NCBI GenBank assembly: GCA_036267975.1 | Contig: DATAVA010000041.1 | Span: forward strand, 37,644 to 101,643 | Length of the DNA: 64,000 nt | Reading direction: 5' to 3' | DNA from: DAIDKA01 sp036267975 | GTDB taxonomy: Bacteria > Pseudomonadota > Gammaproteobacteria > Steroidobacterales > Steroidobacteraceae | Shown: piece by piece, positions 33,523-44,711 of the stretch | Numbering within the stretch: the stretch's first letter is position 1 | Layout of the letters: the number at the start of each line of letters is the position of its first letter | Notes under the pieces: model-generated | What the model saw: the letters and a program-made list of their open reading frames with translations, nothing else | Databases searched by the model: none | What the model was told of the DNA's origin: nothing | Program-made: the position numbers and the translations under genes

Positions 33523-33628
33523 ACGGGCCGAATAGTTGTGAGCACGCGCTTACGCCGGTGCGCGCCTATTTCCGGCTGATGCGGCACCGCTGGCGGCTCA
33601 GGATGCAGTTTTGCACGAGGCTGCTCTC

Positions 33629-34258
33629 ATGAGCGATGAACGCACCGAAGAATTCTCCGAGCCGCGGCTGAACATCAAGCTTGCGGTGTCGGGTAATGGC
33701 CAAAGCGGTGATGCGGCGCGCAATGACCCGCCGCGGACCGAGGCCCAGGGCAAAGATGACAACAGGGCCGACAACAAGGACGACAAGAAGCGCGATGAAT
33801 CGAAGGCACCGCTCAGTGAGGCCAAGGTCCGCATGCAAAGTCGTCTGCCCGCCCTCGATGACGATGCCGACATTGGTGTAGAAAAGGAACACATCGTCAC
33901 GCGCGATGGCAAAGCCGATCTGCTGTTCATGGGTGCGCTGCTGGCCTCGGCCGCCTCGGATTCGGCGCCGAAAGGGACTTGGCAGGAGTACCGGATCTAC
34001 CGCACGAACGGGGACAAATATGTATTCTCCAAGGCGACGCGGAACATTCGGGCCGACAAGGAGGACGGCTATGAAGCGGATGTATTCGAACCCGCTCCCT
34101 CCTCGGTGCCCTCGCAGCTGCTGCGGGGAGCGCGGGAAATCGCGCGCGCGCGGCCGGTGACCTGGATGGACGCCGCCGTGTCCTTTTTCGGTTACGACCC
34201 GCTGGCCAAGGTGCTGTATCGGAAGCTCAGCGTCCGTTTCGAGGAACAGATCACTTAA
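33629..34258 (+). CDS. Hypothetical protein with charged low-complexity linker
   Basis: 209 aa. I start at the ATG at 33629, which follows a GAGG by 8 nt; the frame also opens at a TTG at 33611. Residues about 25-70 are rich in Asp, Lys and Arg (RADNKDDKKRDESK) and are likely disordered. The C-terminal 110 residues look folded (GTWQEYRIYRTNGDKYVFSKATR; VTWMDAAVSFFGYDPLAKVLYRKL). There is no signal peptide or transmembrane segment. I do not recognise the family. It precedes the DUF3750 gene by 54 nt. Confidence 0.65.
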   Translation: MSDERTEEFSEPRLNIKLAVSGNGQSGDAARNDPPRTEAQGKDDNRADNKDDKKRDESKAPLSEAKVRMQSRLPALDDDADIGVEKEHIVTRDGKADLLFMGALLASAASDSAPKGTWQEYRIYRTNGDKYVFSKATRNIRADKEDGYEADVFEPAPSSVPSQLLRGAREIARARPVTWMDAAVSFFGYDPLAKVLYRKLSVRFEEQIT

Positions 34259-34312
34259 GGCTGCTTCCGCGCTTGAAACCCCTTGCGCCGGCCCCCATGG
34301 TCGGATCAGCCG

Positions 34313-35056
34313 ATGTTCATCCTCTTTTCATGCCTGTATTTGCTGCCGGTGCTGCTATCGGCGGCTATTTATTACTTCACGGGCCGCAGCGCCAATTGGC
34401 GCGCGGCCGATCGCTCCAGCGCGCAGCTCCTGGCGCCGCCCGAAAAGATGCCATCGGCGGTTGTCCGGGTGTTCTCGGCGCGCACGGTCAGCTGGCGCGG
34501 CATTATCGCGACCCATAGCTGGATCGTCATCAAGGAGGAGGGCGCGCCGAAATACGAGCGGTTCGACTATACGGCCTGGGGCCTGCCGATCTGGAAGGAC
34601 CGGTTCGTGCCGGACGGCCGCTGGTTCGGCAGCATCCCCGAAGTCATTTTCGCCGCGGAGGGCGCCGCCGCGGCGCGCATGATTCCGAAGATTCGGACCT
34701 TCATCCGCCATTACCGCTATTCACGTCCCGGCGATTACCGGATCTGGCCGGGACCGAATTCAAACACTTTTGTCGCGGCCATCATGCAGGCCGTGCCGGG
34801 CTTGCGCGCGTGCCTGCCGCCGACGGCCATCGGCAAGGACTTTCCCTACGACGGCCGCTGGTTCGATCTCACGCCGTCAAAAACCGGATTTCGCATCAAC
34901 CTTGGCGGTTACGCGGGCATCACCTTGGGATGGTACGAAGGCCTCGAGCTGAACCTCCTCGGCGCGGTAGCGGGCCTCGACATCCGCCGCCCCGCCCTGA
35001 AATTGGCGGGCCTGGGACGCATCGGCATTCCCGCGAACGCGCACGCCGGCGCTTAA
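34313..35056 (+). CDS. DUF3750 membrane-anchored protein
   Basis: 247 aa. One N-terminal transmembrane segment (FILFSCLYLLPVLLSAAIYYF) is followed by a soluble domain with features of DUF3750: SARTVSWRGIIATHSWIVIKEEGA, YERFDYTAWG, WPGPNSNTFVAAIMQAVPGL and LPPTAIGKDFPYDGRW. The conserved His, Asn and a papain-like layout hint at an NlpC-like hydrolase fold, which is inference. The ATG at 34313 is the best start; upstream in-frame codons from 34283 are not hydrophobic. It ends in a 4-nt tail-to-tail overlap with the S9 peptidase gene. Confidence 0.82.
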   Translation: MFILFSCLYLLPVLLSAAIYYFTGRSANWRAADRSSAQLLAPPEKMPSAVVRVFSARTVSWRGIIATHSWIVIKEEGAPKYERFDYTAWGLPIWKDRFVPDGRWFGSIPEVIFAAEGAAAARMIPKIRTFIRHYRYSRPGDYRIWPGPNSNTFVAAIMQAVPGLRACLPPTAIGKDFPYDGRWFDLTPSKTGFRINLGGYAGITLGWYEGLELNLLGAVAGLDIRRPALKLAGLGRIGIPANAHAGA

Positions 35057-37122
35057 GGGCCGGTCCATTTTTTCAGCCACGCTTCGACCGTGCGGTGCCA
35101 TTCGAGGCTGTTGTGCGGTTTCAGCACCCAATGGTTCTCATCGGGAAAAGTCAGCAACTCGCTCGGTATGCCGCGCCGCTGCAGCGCCGTGAATGCGCCC
35201 AGACCCTGGCTGATCGGGATGCGGTAGTCCTTGGCGCTGTGAATGACGAGCATCGGTACCTTCCAGTCCGCGACATGATCCAGCGGATTGAAGCGCTCGT
35301 AGTTCTGCGGTTTTTGCCACGGCGTGCCGCCCTGCTCGACCTCCTCGAACCACAGTTCCTCGGTGGCGTAGTACATCATCCGGGCATCGAAGACGCCGTC
35401 GTGGCTGATGAGGCAGCGCCACGGACCTGACTGTGGCGTCGCCCAGTTGCCGGCAATCCAGTCGATCATGTAGCCGCCATAGCTGGCACCCAGCGCGCAG
35501 GCGCGATTGCCGGCGAGAAATGGAAACTGCGCCAGCGCCGCGGCCCAGCCCTTGCGCAGATCCTCCAGCGGTCGGTCACCCCAATGACCGGAAATCGAGT
35601 CGGTAAAGGCCTGTCCGTAGCCGGTCGAGCCATGGAAATCGATTTGCACCACGGCGTATCCGGCGCCGGCATAGGTTTGCGGATTCCAGCGGTAGTTGAA
35701 CCCGTTCAGCCAGGATCCCTGCGGGCCGCCGTGGATCAGGAAGGCGACGGGATATTTGCGCCCGGGTTCAAAGTTCGCAGGCTGGGTGATGTAGCCGTGC
35801 ACGGTATCGCCGTTCCAGCCCTTGAATGAAAACGCCTGGAAGTCCGCGAACTCCACATCCTTGAGTCGGGCAGCGTTGAGTTCCGTGAGGCGCTGCTCGG
35901 ATCCGCTTTCGATGCGATACAGATCCCCGGGTGACTTGAATGATTCGCGCGCGATCACCGTCACGCCACCGGCGTGCGAAAAGTCGCTCACGATGCCGCC
36001 CGCGGCCACCCGCGTCACGCGTCCCGTCGCGATATCGACGGCAAACAACGGATGCTCACCCTCATCATCGGTCGTCGTGTACAGGGTCTTGCCATCGCTC
36101 GACAGCTGCAGCGGTCCGGCACTGCGGTCCCAGGTCGGGTCGAGCTCGCGCCGGTGGCCCGAGGCCAGATCGAGCTCCATGATTCCAAAGCGATCGGACT
36201 CGTGTTCGGGTCGCTTCATGGCCAGGTAGAAGAGTTTGCTGCCGTCGGCCGAGGGTGTGGGATAGCCATCCCAGGCCGCGTTGTCGGCCGTGAGATTGCG
36301 TGGCGCGGCGCTTGCGTCCACGGGAACTACGTATACATCGAAGTTCGTCGACCACGGTTCGCTGGTGCCGGCAATGCGTACATCGAAATAGACGGATCTG
36401 CTGTCGGGCGCAAACGCGTATTCGGATTCGTCGCCTTCGGGCTTCGAGGGGACATCGCCGTCGATGTTGCGCGTCAGCCGCCGCGGCTCCGACTGCACGG
36501 TGCCATCCGCCGCAAGGTCGGCAATGAAGAGCTGCGAGCGCGTGCCGTCGGACCAGGTATCCCAGTGGCGCACGAACAGCCGGTCATAGACCATGCCGGA
36601 CTCCTTCGATGCGGTCCGATCGGCAAGGCGTTGCTGGGTGCAGGCGAGGTCGCGGCAGTCCGTGAACACGGCCAACGACAGCGCCAGCCGCTTGCCGTCG
36701 GGTGATACCCGGTACGTGCCGACGTCCATGGGCAGGTGCGTGACCTGGCGGGCCTCGCCCAGGCCGGTGGTCATGCTCCACACCTGGTCGCTCCCGGACC
36801 GGTTCGACAGGAAATACAAGGTTTTGCCATCCGCAGCCCAGCGTGGCGACCAGGCGTTTGAACCGGTCGCGGTCAGACGCTGGGGATGCGCGGCCCGGTC
36901 GGTGAGGTCGAGCCTCCAGAGGCCTTTAACGCCTCGGTTTCCAGCGAGGTCCGTTTCGCGAAGTGTGAAGGCGAGCGTGCGGCCATCGGGTGCGACCCGC
37001 GGTTCGGAGACCCTATCGAGCATGACCAGGTCATTGGCCGTGAACGGCCGCGGGGTAGCGGCCCCGCCAGGCAGCGCGACCAGCGCCAGGAGGGTGGCCA
37101 GGAATGCGCATCGGCTTCTCAC
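35053..37122 (-). CDS. Secreted S9-family prolyl oligopeptidase-like peptidase
   Basis: 689 aa with a signal peptide ending near LPGGAATP. The N-terminal two thirds form a WD40/TolB-like propeller (EPRVAPDGRTLAFTLRETD; YRVSPDGKRLALS; STDPTWDRS-type blades), the C-terminal third an alpha/beta-hydrolase with nucleophile Ser547 in GASYGGYMI, Asp near SAKDYRIPISQG and His in ENHWV. This is the acylaminoacyl/dipeptidyl-peptidase branch that trims short peptides. The start is GTG at 37122, preceded by GGAGAG at 5 nt spacing. It is divergent from rlpA. Confidence 0.93.
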   Translation of the reverse strand: MRSRCAFLATLLALVALPGGAATPRPFTANDLVMLDRVSEPRVAPDGRTLAFTLRETDLAGNRGVKGLWRLDLTDRAAHPQRLTATGSNAWSPRWAADGKTLYFLSNRSGSDQVWSMTTGLGEARQVTHLPMDVGTYRVSPDGKRLALSLAVFTDCRDLACTQQRLADRTASKESGMVYDRLFVRHWDTWSDGTRSQLFIADLAADGTVQSEPRRLTRNIDGDVPSKPEGDESEYAFAPDSRSVYFDVRIAGTSEPWSTNFDVYVVPVDASAAPRNLTADNAAWDGYPTPSADGSKLFYLAMKRPEHESDRFGIMELDLASGHRRELDPTWDRSAGPLQLSSDGKTLYTTTDDEGEHPLFAVDIATGRVTRVAAGGIVSDFSHAGGVTVIARESFKSPGDLYRIESGSEQRLTELNAARLKDVEFADFQAFSFKGWNGDTVHGYITQPANFEPGRKYPVAFLIHGGPQGSWLNGFNYRWNPQTYAGAGYAVVQIDFHGSTGYGQAFTDSISGHWGDRPLEDLRKGWAAALAQFPFLAGNRACALGASYGGYMIDWIAGNWATPQSGPWRCLISHDGVFDARMMYYATEELWFEEVEQGGTPWQKPQNYERFNPLDHVADWKVPMLVIHSAKDYRIPISQGLGAFTALQRRGIPSELLTFPDENHWVLKPHNSLEWHRTVEAWLKKWTGP

Positions 37123-37156
37123 AACGGCTCTCCGGATAAGGGCATCGACCCTGTTA

Positions 37157-37185
37157 ATTATAGGAAAATCTGAAGGCTACGTCGG
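37157..37185 (-). promoter_or_regulatory. Candidate promoter of the S9 peptidase gene
   Basis: On the minus strand a perfect -10 TATAAT occupies 37162-37157. At 17 bp upstream is CCGACG (37185-37180), only 3 of 6 to TTGACA. Transcription would start near 37150, leaving a leader of about 28 nt before the GTG at 37122. The perfect -10 in otherwise GC-rich DNA is the main support. Confidence 0.45.
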
Positions 37186-37235
37186 GCTGCGTACCTACAG
37201 GCCCGCCGGGGTGGTCACGCTATGGTGCACTCACC

Positions 37236-37760
37236 ATGAACCGTCTGGCGACATTCTTGCTGCTCGGCCTGGTGCTGGCCGGCGCGGAAGGCTGCGGCAC
37301 CTCGCAGGGTGCTACGGGCACCGTCATCTGTTCGATGCCCCACGATACGAGCGGCGGCCCGGGCACGACTTTAAGCTCGCGACGGCCGGATCTGACCGGT
37401 CGCACCCGCCTCGGGAAGGCATCGTTCTATGCCGCAAGTTTCTATCACCGCAAAATGGCGGACGGGCAGCGCATGGATCCGCACGGCGCCAATGCGGCCA
37501 GCAGGACCTTGCCGCTGGGCACCTCGGCGCGGGTCACGAACCTGTCGACGGGCCAGAGTGCGATCGTCCATATCCAGGACCGGGGCCCTTACGTGAAGGG
37601 TCGTCAGGTCGACCTGTCGCCCACCACCGCCCGCAAGATCGGTATCACGCGCCGCATCGGCGTCGCCCCGGTGAAGGTTGCCCCGATTACCGTGCCGCTG
37701 CCGGATGGCACGGTGAAAGCGGGGGCGGGGTTCATCAAACCGGTGTGCCGGGTCTCTTAG
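37236..37760 (+). CDS. rlpA: RlpA-like septal ring lytic transglycosylase
   Basis: 174 aa. A signal region with a lipobox-like AEGC near residue 20 suggests an outer-membrane lipoprotein. The double-psi beta-barrel spans about 65-165: GKASFYAASFYHRKMADGQRM, TLPLGTSARVTNL and IQDRGPYVKGRQVDLS with catalytic Asp115. RlpA cleaves peptidoglycan strands lacking stem peptides at the septum. There is no SPOR domain, which many RlpA proteins carry, so septal targeting may be absent. It ends in a 4-nt overlap with the convergent transporter gene. Confidence 0.88.
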   Translation: MNRLATFLLLGLVLAGAEGCGTSQGATGTVICSMPHDTSGGPGTTLSSRRPDLTGRTRLGKASFYAASFYHRKMADGQRMDPHGANAASRTLPLGTSARVTNLSTGQSAIVHIQDRGPYVKGRQVDLSPTTARKIGITRRIGVAPVKVAPITVPLPDGTVKAGAGFIKPVCRVS

Positions 37761-39571
37761 TGGTGCAGCGTCCGGGCCCGCAGCGCCGGATCGATGTCGA
37801 TGTAGCGCCAGAAATCCGCCATCGTGAAGGGCCAGTGCCGGTAGTACCGCACCCAGGGATAGGCCATGTCGATCACATAGCGATGTACTTCGAACTTCAT
37901 GGGCGCATAGGCCACGAGCAGCGCGGTCATCTGGCGCAGCAGGCTTAAGCGTTCCGGACCATCCGGCATCTGGCTCTGCTGCACGTACAGCTCATCGTAG
38001 GCCGCAAGCTTGAAACGCGACAGATTGTCATCGCCGCTGGCGGGCCCGTATCCGAACTTCAGCATATCGGTAGGGTCCGGACTGTAAGCACTCTGGCCCA
38101 GCGTCCACACCATGAAGTTGCCGGCGCGCGCGGCTTTGAGCTGATCGGGCCACTTGGCGACCTTGAAGCGGGTGCGCAGATCGAGCGCATCCATCGATTT
38201 CTCGAAAATCTCATCGGCGATGCGGCTGCGCTGATCGGGTTGGGTCGACATCTCGATCACGAGCGGGGAGCCATCCGGGTTGTCGCGCCAGCGCGTGCCG
38301 TGGCGCGGCAGGTACCCGTACTCATCCAGCAGCGCTCTGGCGCGCGCGACGGAGCTTACGCCATTCTCGGTGCGCAGCTGCGGATCGTAGCCATACTCGC
38401 CCGGCATGATGGGCGACTGGGCGGGGATCGCCTGGAAGGCATAGTAGGTGCGGATGCTCTCGGGGGTATCGAAGCCGAGATTGATGGCGCGGCGCAGGGC
38501 GATCTTCTGCGGGGTGTAGCCGCCGATCACGGGATTTTCCATGTTGTAGTGAAAGAGGGTCACATCGATCTGCGGCGCACGCTCGACCTGGATGTGCTTG
38601 CGCAGCAGGTTCGGTGCGGGCTTCCCATTGGGCAGCGCGAGGCTGCTCATGTCACGCGGCATGGTGATGAGCAGGTCGGCTTCGCCGTTGAGGAACGAGA
38701 GCCAGCGCGGCTGGCTTTCCTCGATGATCGAGATCTCGACCCGATCGATCAGCGGCAGGCGCCTGCCGTTGAGTTCCCGGGCGATCTTCTGGGCATCCGG
38801 GTCGCTGGGGTCGGGGGTGACGTGGAAGATGTCCGTGCGGTAATCCGGGTTGCGCTCCAGCGCGATGAAGGAGGAGCGCCGCCACTGCACGAGCCGGAAA
38901 GGGCCGGTCCCGACCGGATGCGCCATGATGCCGTCGCCATATTTTTCGACGACCTCGCGCGCGACTGCGCCCATGACGCTGGCATCCGCGAGGTTCAGCA
39001 GGAAGCGCGGTGAGGGGCTGCTGAGGGTGATCTGGAAGGTATAGCGGTCGAGGGTCTTGAGACCCTCGACTTCTCGGTCGTAGTCGAAGCGGCCGCTCTT
39101 GATCGCCTCATCGCGCACGGCCTGCATGCCGACCACTCCGAGGTTCTGGAAGGTGTCGTAGACCGGGGAGTTCCAGTGCGGGTCGAAAATGCGCTTGTAC
39201 GAGTAGACGTAGTCAGCCGCCGTCAGTTCGCGCCGCCTGCCCTTGAACGCCGGATCGTCGGTGAAGTAGATGCCCTTCTTGATGCGGACGGTGAAGGTCT
39301 TGTAGTCGCTCGAGACCTCGGGCATGCCGTCCGCGGTCGCCGGTTCGAGCGTGCCGGGAGCCGCCAGGTAGGCGAAGCGCAGCGGCGCATCGAAGATGTT
39401 GCGCGTGATGTCGCGCGAATAGATGTCGTCGATCTCGACCGGGTCGAAGCCGGTCTCGGCGATCTCGAGGGCATAGCGCAGGACCTTGCGCTCGGGCTCA
39501 TGCGCGGCGGCTGCGGGACCCGCCGGCATGGCGGCGAGCAGCAGGCACAGAAGGATCCGGAGTCGGTTCAT
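37757..39571 (-). CDS. Peptide ABC transporter substrate-binding protein
   Basis: 604 aa with a signal peptide (RLRILLCLLLAAMPAGPAAA). It is a SBP_bac_5/DppA-OppA type binding protein: RYALEIAETGFDPVEID near the N-terminus, PLRFAYLAAPGTLEPATAD, YTFQITLSSPSPRFLLNLAD and VQWRRSSFIALERNPDYR. It delivers peptides or similar cargo to the divergent permease/ATPase operon. I choose the ATG at 39571; the ATG at 39583 lies 16 nt from the permease GTG start. Both transcription units must share a very short or overlapping promoter region. Confidence 0.9.
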   Translation of the reverse strand: MNRLRILLCLLLAAMPAGPAAAAHEPERKVLRYALEIAETGFDPVEIDDIYSRDITRNIFDAPLRFAYLAAPGTLEPATADGMPEVSSDYKTFTVRIKKGIYFTDDPAFKGRRRELTAADYVYSYKRIFDPHWNSPVYDTFQNLGVVGMQAVRDEAIKSGRFDYDREVEGLKTLDRYTFQITLSSPSPRFLLNLADASVMGAVAREVVEKYGDGIMAHPVGTGPFRLVQWRRSSFIALERNPDYRTDIFHVTPDPSDPDAQKIARELNGRRLPLIDRVEISIIEESQPRWLSFLNGEADLLITMPRDMSSLALPNGKPAPNLLRKHIQVERAPQIDVTLFHYNMENPVIGGYTPQKIALRRAINLGFDTPESIRTYYAFQAIPAQSPIMPGEYGYDPQLRTENGVSSVARARALLDEYGYLPRHGTRWRDNPDGSPLVIEMSTQPDQRSRIADEIFEKSMDALDLRTRFKVAKWPDQLKAARAGNFMVWTLGQSAYSPDPTDMLKFGYGPASGDDNLSRFKLAAYDELYVQQSQMPDGPERLSLLRQMTALLVAYAPMKFEVHRYVIDMAYPWVRYYRHWPFTMADFWRYIDIDPALRARTLHH

Positions 39572-39599
39572 TGCGCCCCGCATGATAGTCTGCGACTCC

Positions 39600-40538
39600 G
39601 TGAGCAGCTACCTGATTCGCCGCATCTGGCAGATGATCCCGACCCTGTTGGGGGTGATTCTGCTCGTCTTCGTGCTCTTTCACGTCTTCGGCGGCGATCC
39701 GGCAGAAATCATCGCCGGTCAGAACGCCTCGGCCCAGCAGGTCGATGTGATCCGCCAGCAGTTGGGACTGAACCAGCCCTGGTGGATCCAGCTGTGGATC
39801 TTCTTCAGGGAGGTCGTCACCTTCCATTGGGGTGACAGCTGGGCGACGCGCGAGCCGGTCGCGCACATCTTCTTCACGCGCCTGCCGGCCACCCTGACCA
39901 TCATGGTGCCGTTGTTCGTGATGACCCTGGTGTTGTCGGTGCCGATTGCCCTGGGCGTGGCCTACGTGCGCGGCTCGCTCACCGACCGCCTGACGATGCT
40001 GGTGACCACGATGGCGCTGTCGATCTCATTCCTGGTGTACATCATCGCCGGCCAGTGGCTGTTCGGGTTCGAGTTCAACTGGTTCCCGATCCAGGGTTGG
40101 TCGCCGAGTCTGCTGACGAACCTCGCGGTGTACGTGCCGCTACCGGTGCTGCTCGCCGTGCTGGTCAGCCTCTCCCCCCAGGTACGGCTGTACCGCACCT
40201 TCTTCCTGGATGAAATCGGCCAGGACTATGTGCGCACGGCACGGGCGAAGGGCCTGACCGAAGGGCGCGTGGTCTTCAGGCACGTATTGCGCAATGCGCT
40301 GATCCCGATTCTCACCGATATTTCGCTGCAGCTGCCGGGCCTGTTCGTCGGATCGTTCCTGATCGAGGTGTTCTTCTCCATCCCCGGACTGGGCCGCGAA
40401 GTGCTGCTGGCCGTGAATCGCAGCGATTATCCGGTCATCCAGGCGACCACGATTTACCTCGCCGTCTTCACGATGCTGATCAATCTGGTCACCGACATTC
40501 TCTATCGGGTGGTCGATCCGCGCGTGGTACTCAAATGA
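39600..40538 (+). CDS. Peptide ABC transporter permease (DppB/YejB type)
   Basis: 312 aa. SSYLIRRIWQMIPTLLGVILLVF is the classic opening of DppB-like permeases. Further helices and the ATPase-contacting EAA loop (DYVRTARAKGLTEGRVVFRHVLRNALIPI) are present. The GTG at 39600 is preferred because family proteins start exactly there; an ATG at 39582 would add six residues and overlap the start of the opposite gene. It overlaps the next permease by 4 nt. Confidence 0.93.
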   Translation: MSSYLIRRIWQMIPTLLGVILLVFVLFHVFGGDPAEIIAGQNASAQQVDVIRQQLGLNQPWWIQLWIFFREVVTFHWGDSWATREPVAHIFFTRLPATLTIMVPLFVMTLVLSVPIALGVAYVRGSLTDRLTMLVTTMALSISFLVYIIAGQWLFGFEFNWFPIQGWSPSLLTNLAVYVPLPVLLAVLVSLSPQVRLYRTFFLDEIGQDYVRTARAKGLTEGRVVFRHVLRNALIPILTDISLQLPGLFVGSFLIEVFFSIPGLGREVLLAVNRSDYPVIQATTIYLAVFTMLINLVTDILYRVVDPRVVLK

Positions 40539-41526
40539 GCCATGGCGTGTGGCGGCAGGCGGGGCAGCGTTTGTGGCATGACCGCATCGGCATGGGCGCG
40601 CTGTTGGTGGTCGGCGTGTTCGGCATCATGGTCGTGCTGGTGTCGCTGCACCTGCTCGCCGCCGATTGGGCGGTGGAGCGCGGCGAGCATTACGCCAATC
40701 CGACCTTTCTGGGACCAGGACCGGATGATCTGGCCTTGATCGAACCGCCTGCGGGTCGGCTGCTGGACCTCACCGCGGTCGACCCGCTCGCCCCGCACTA
40801 TGCTGACATCGAGCGGCGCACGCGCGCCCTGCAGACCACCCTCAAGCCGCGCCTGAAGACGCTCACCTTCGGGGGTGATCGCTATGGGCGTGATGTTCTC
40901 AAGAAGGCCATCAAAGGCTCCCAGGTGTCGATCGTGGTGGGGCTCGCCGCGGCGTTGGTGGCGACCTTCATTGGCAGCCTGCTCGGTGCCTTCGCGGGAT
41001 TCTGCGGCGGCCTCATCGGCGATGCTCTCGAATGGCTCTACAACGTGTTTACCTCGGTGCCCTACATTCTGCTGATCTTTGCGTTCGCGGCAGTGAGCGG
41101 ACGGGGCATCGTGAGCGTCATCGTCATTCTCGGCCTGACCGGCTGGACGGGGGTGTACCGGCTGATCCGGGCCGAGTACCTCAAGCATTCAACCCGCGAG
41201 TACGTGCGCGCGGCGGAGGCGATCGGCGCGCCGCCGCTGGCGCGCATGTTCGGACACATCCTGCCGAACGTTTCGCACGTCATCCTGGTGCAGCTGTCAC
41301 TGAATGTCGTGAGCTTCATCAAGGCCGAGGTCATTCTGTCCTTCCTGGGCCTGGGGGTGTCAGTCGATTCGGTGTCGTGGGGCACGATGCTGAACGAGGC
41401 GCAGAGCGAACTGATCCTGGGCAAGTGGTGGCAGCTCACGGCTGCCACCTTGTTCATGGCGGTGTTCGTGACCGCCTTCTCCGTATTCACCGACTCGCTG
41501 CGCGACGCGCTGGATCCGAAACTGCG

Positions 41527-41530
<4 letters not shown>
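40535..41530 (+). CDS. Peptide ABC transporter permease (DppC/YejE type)
   Basis: 331 aa. The first helix (GMGALLVVGVFGIMVVLVSLHL) is followed by an extended periplasmic segment of about 90 residues, longer than in plain DppC, and then the DppC core with FGGDRYGRDVLKKAIKGSQVS and the EAA loop (EYVRAAEAIGAPPLARMFGHILPN). LSFLGLGVSVDSVSWGTML near the C-terminus is typical. The start overlaps the DppB-type gene and the stop overlaps the ATPase gene (ATGA). Confidence 0.93.
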
Positions 41531-43233
<1,703 letters not shown>

Positions 43234-43313
43234 CTGCTTACGCGCGTATTCCTACAGAGATTGCGCGCCGCGTGCGGTATGGCTGTGGGTACCTGATATT
43301 GAAGGACATTCCC

Positions 43314-43790
43314 ATGACTGCCACGACCGAGTCGCAGATGAAACACGAATTCTGGACGGCGCTGAATGCATCGCCCTTCGTGATGCTGGAGCTCGATAAC
43401 GCGGGCCATAGCGCGGCGCCCATGACGGCTCAACTGGACAAGGATGCGCACAGCGCGATCTGGTTCTTTACCTCTCGCGATGGTGCGTTCGCGCGCATGG
43501 GGGCCGCGACCGCAACCTTTGCGGCCAAGGATCACGCCCTGTTCGCACGCTTCGCCGGGCGGCTGTCAGAGGAGAGGAGCCGCGCGGTACTGGAGAAGCA
43601 CTGGTCGGATGCGGTGGCGGCATGGTTTCCGGAAGGCAAGAACTCCCCGCAGGTGCTGCTGATGCGCATGGACCTGGGCGAGGCTTCGATCTGGAACGCA
43701 AAAATGGGCGTGATGGCGGTGACCAAGATGCTGCTGGGCATCGACGTGCGCGATGAGATGAAGGGCCATCACGCCAATACGGCGTTGTGA
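43314..43790 (+). CDS. Pyridoxamine 5'-phosphate oxidase-fold (general stress) protein
   Basis: 158 aa split-barrel protein. FWTALNASPFVMLELDNAGHSAAPMTA, AIWFFTSRDGAFARM and LLMRMDLGEASIWNAKMG match the general-stress-protein-26 branch of the PNPOx-like family, which binds FMN or a related flavin. The ATG at 43314 follows AAGGAC at 8 nt. It stands alone, 80 nt after the ABC operon, and is convergent with the secreted protein gene across a strong hairpin. Confidence 0.85.
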   Translation: MTATTESQMKHEFWTALNASPFVMLELDNAGHSAAPMTAQLDKDAHSAIWFFTSRDGAFARMGAATATFAAKDHALFARFAGRLSEERSRAVLEKHWSDAVAAWFPEGKNSPQVLLMRMDLGEASIWNAKMGVMAVTKMLLGIDVRDEMKGHHANTAL

Positions 43791-43799
43791 GGCCGAGGC

Positions 43800-43831
43800 C
43801 GCCCGATCGCGGCACGGACTGCGATCGGGCG
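43800..43831. terminator. Perfect 11-bp hairpin between convergent genes
   Basis: CGCCCGATCGC (43800-43810) and its exact complement GCGATCGGGCG (43821-43831) enclose a 10-nt loop. It sits 10 nt after one stop codon and 36 nt after the convergent one, so it could stop transcription from both sides, although neither strand shows a T-tract. A weaker stem TCCCG/CGGGA follows at 43842-43867. Confidence 0.5.
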
Positions 43832-43867
43832 ACACACTCGTTCCCGGCACTCGCTGCGCTGTCGGGA

Positions 43868-44611
43868 TCACTCGACGATCGCGAGTGCGCAATCCTCTGA
43901 TTCGCGGGTCCCCAGCCGTGCGCACCGGGCGACGACTCCGTTTATGGCCTGCATGCCGAAATGTGAGGTGGCAGGTGATCCGATCCCGAATTGCAACGTG
44001 AAGTTCGAGAACTCGACGACTGCCTGACTGCCCGTCACCGTCGGGCTCTGCGCCCCCCCGAGTATGCAGATCGTCACGGGCGATGGGTTGCCGAACGTCG
44101 CGTTACCCCCATTGGCGGTGACGTAGGCGGTCCCGGTGACGACGAAACCGCCGGAGGCTGTGGGCTTCAATATCGGGCACTGTGTCTTCCAGTTGATCGG
44201 GTCAGTCGGATCATTATGGATCACGCCATTCGTCACGCTGATGTGGTGTGTGTGCGGACCGAGCTTGGTGGGATCGTGGCTCAGGGTATCCGTGTTGGCG
44301 AAATCCGCCGTCTCCATGGTCATTTCCGAGGAGAAAGTCGCGGTGCCCCGTTCTTCTGCCAGATCCAGCGACCACTTGCCGTGCATCTCGTACGGACCGC
44401 CCACCACGCCCGGACCGCCCGGCGTGGTCGGGGCGGGGGGCGTGTAGTCATTGAGCAGGCCGCTGAAGCTCGCAGGAAGCGCCGGCAGCCGAGAGCGCTC
44501 GGCAGCTTGCGCGCGCGGCAGTCCGATGACACCGATCGCGAACGTTGCCAGCGCCATCGACGCGATGACCATCCCGCCACGCGCTGCCCGTCTCAAATCT
44601 TTGTTTTTCAT
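43868..44611 (-). CDS. Secreted hypothetical protein
   Basis: 247 aa. A long signal peptide (basic start, then MVIASMALATFAIGVIGLPRAQA) precedes a proline-rich segment (TPPAPTTPGGPGVVGG) and a beta-rich body with HGKWSLDLAEERGTATFSS, HTHHISVTNG and FTLQFGIGSPATSHFGM. Cysteines at C-QCPIL, TICILGG and VVARCARLG could form disulfides. GGAGA lies 6 nt before the ATG. I do not recognise a family. It is divergent from the HTH-propeller gene and may be under its control. Confidence 0.72.
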   Translation of the reverse strand: MKNKDLRRAARGGMVIASMALATFAIGVIGLPRAQAAERSRLPALPASFSGLLNDYTPPAPTTPGGPGVVGGPYEMHGKWSLDLAEERGTATFSSEMTMETADFANTDTLSHDPTKLGPHTHHISVTNGVIHNDPTDPINWKTQCPILKPTASGGFVVTGTAYVTANGGNATFGNPSPVTICILGGAQSPTVTGSQAVVEFSNFTLQFGIGSPATSHFGMQAINGVVARCARLGTRESEDCALAIVE

Positions 44612-44711
44612 GAGAAATCTCCATGTGGTTCATTGGTAGCCACTGTTCCGGGTCTTGCCACGTGCAGGTATGCGATAGCGGTCGGCCGCCGTCAAAGGGT
44701 GACGGACGGCA

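Noticed and set aside
43842..43867. Second stem (TCCCG/CGGGA) as an intrinsic terminator
   Set aside because: Only 5 bp with a 16-nt loop and no T-tract; too weak to call.
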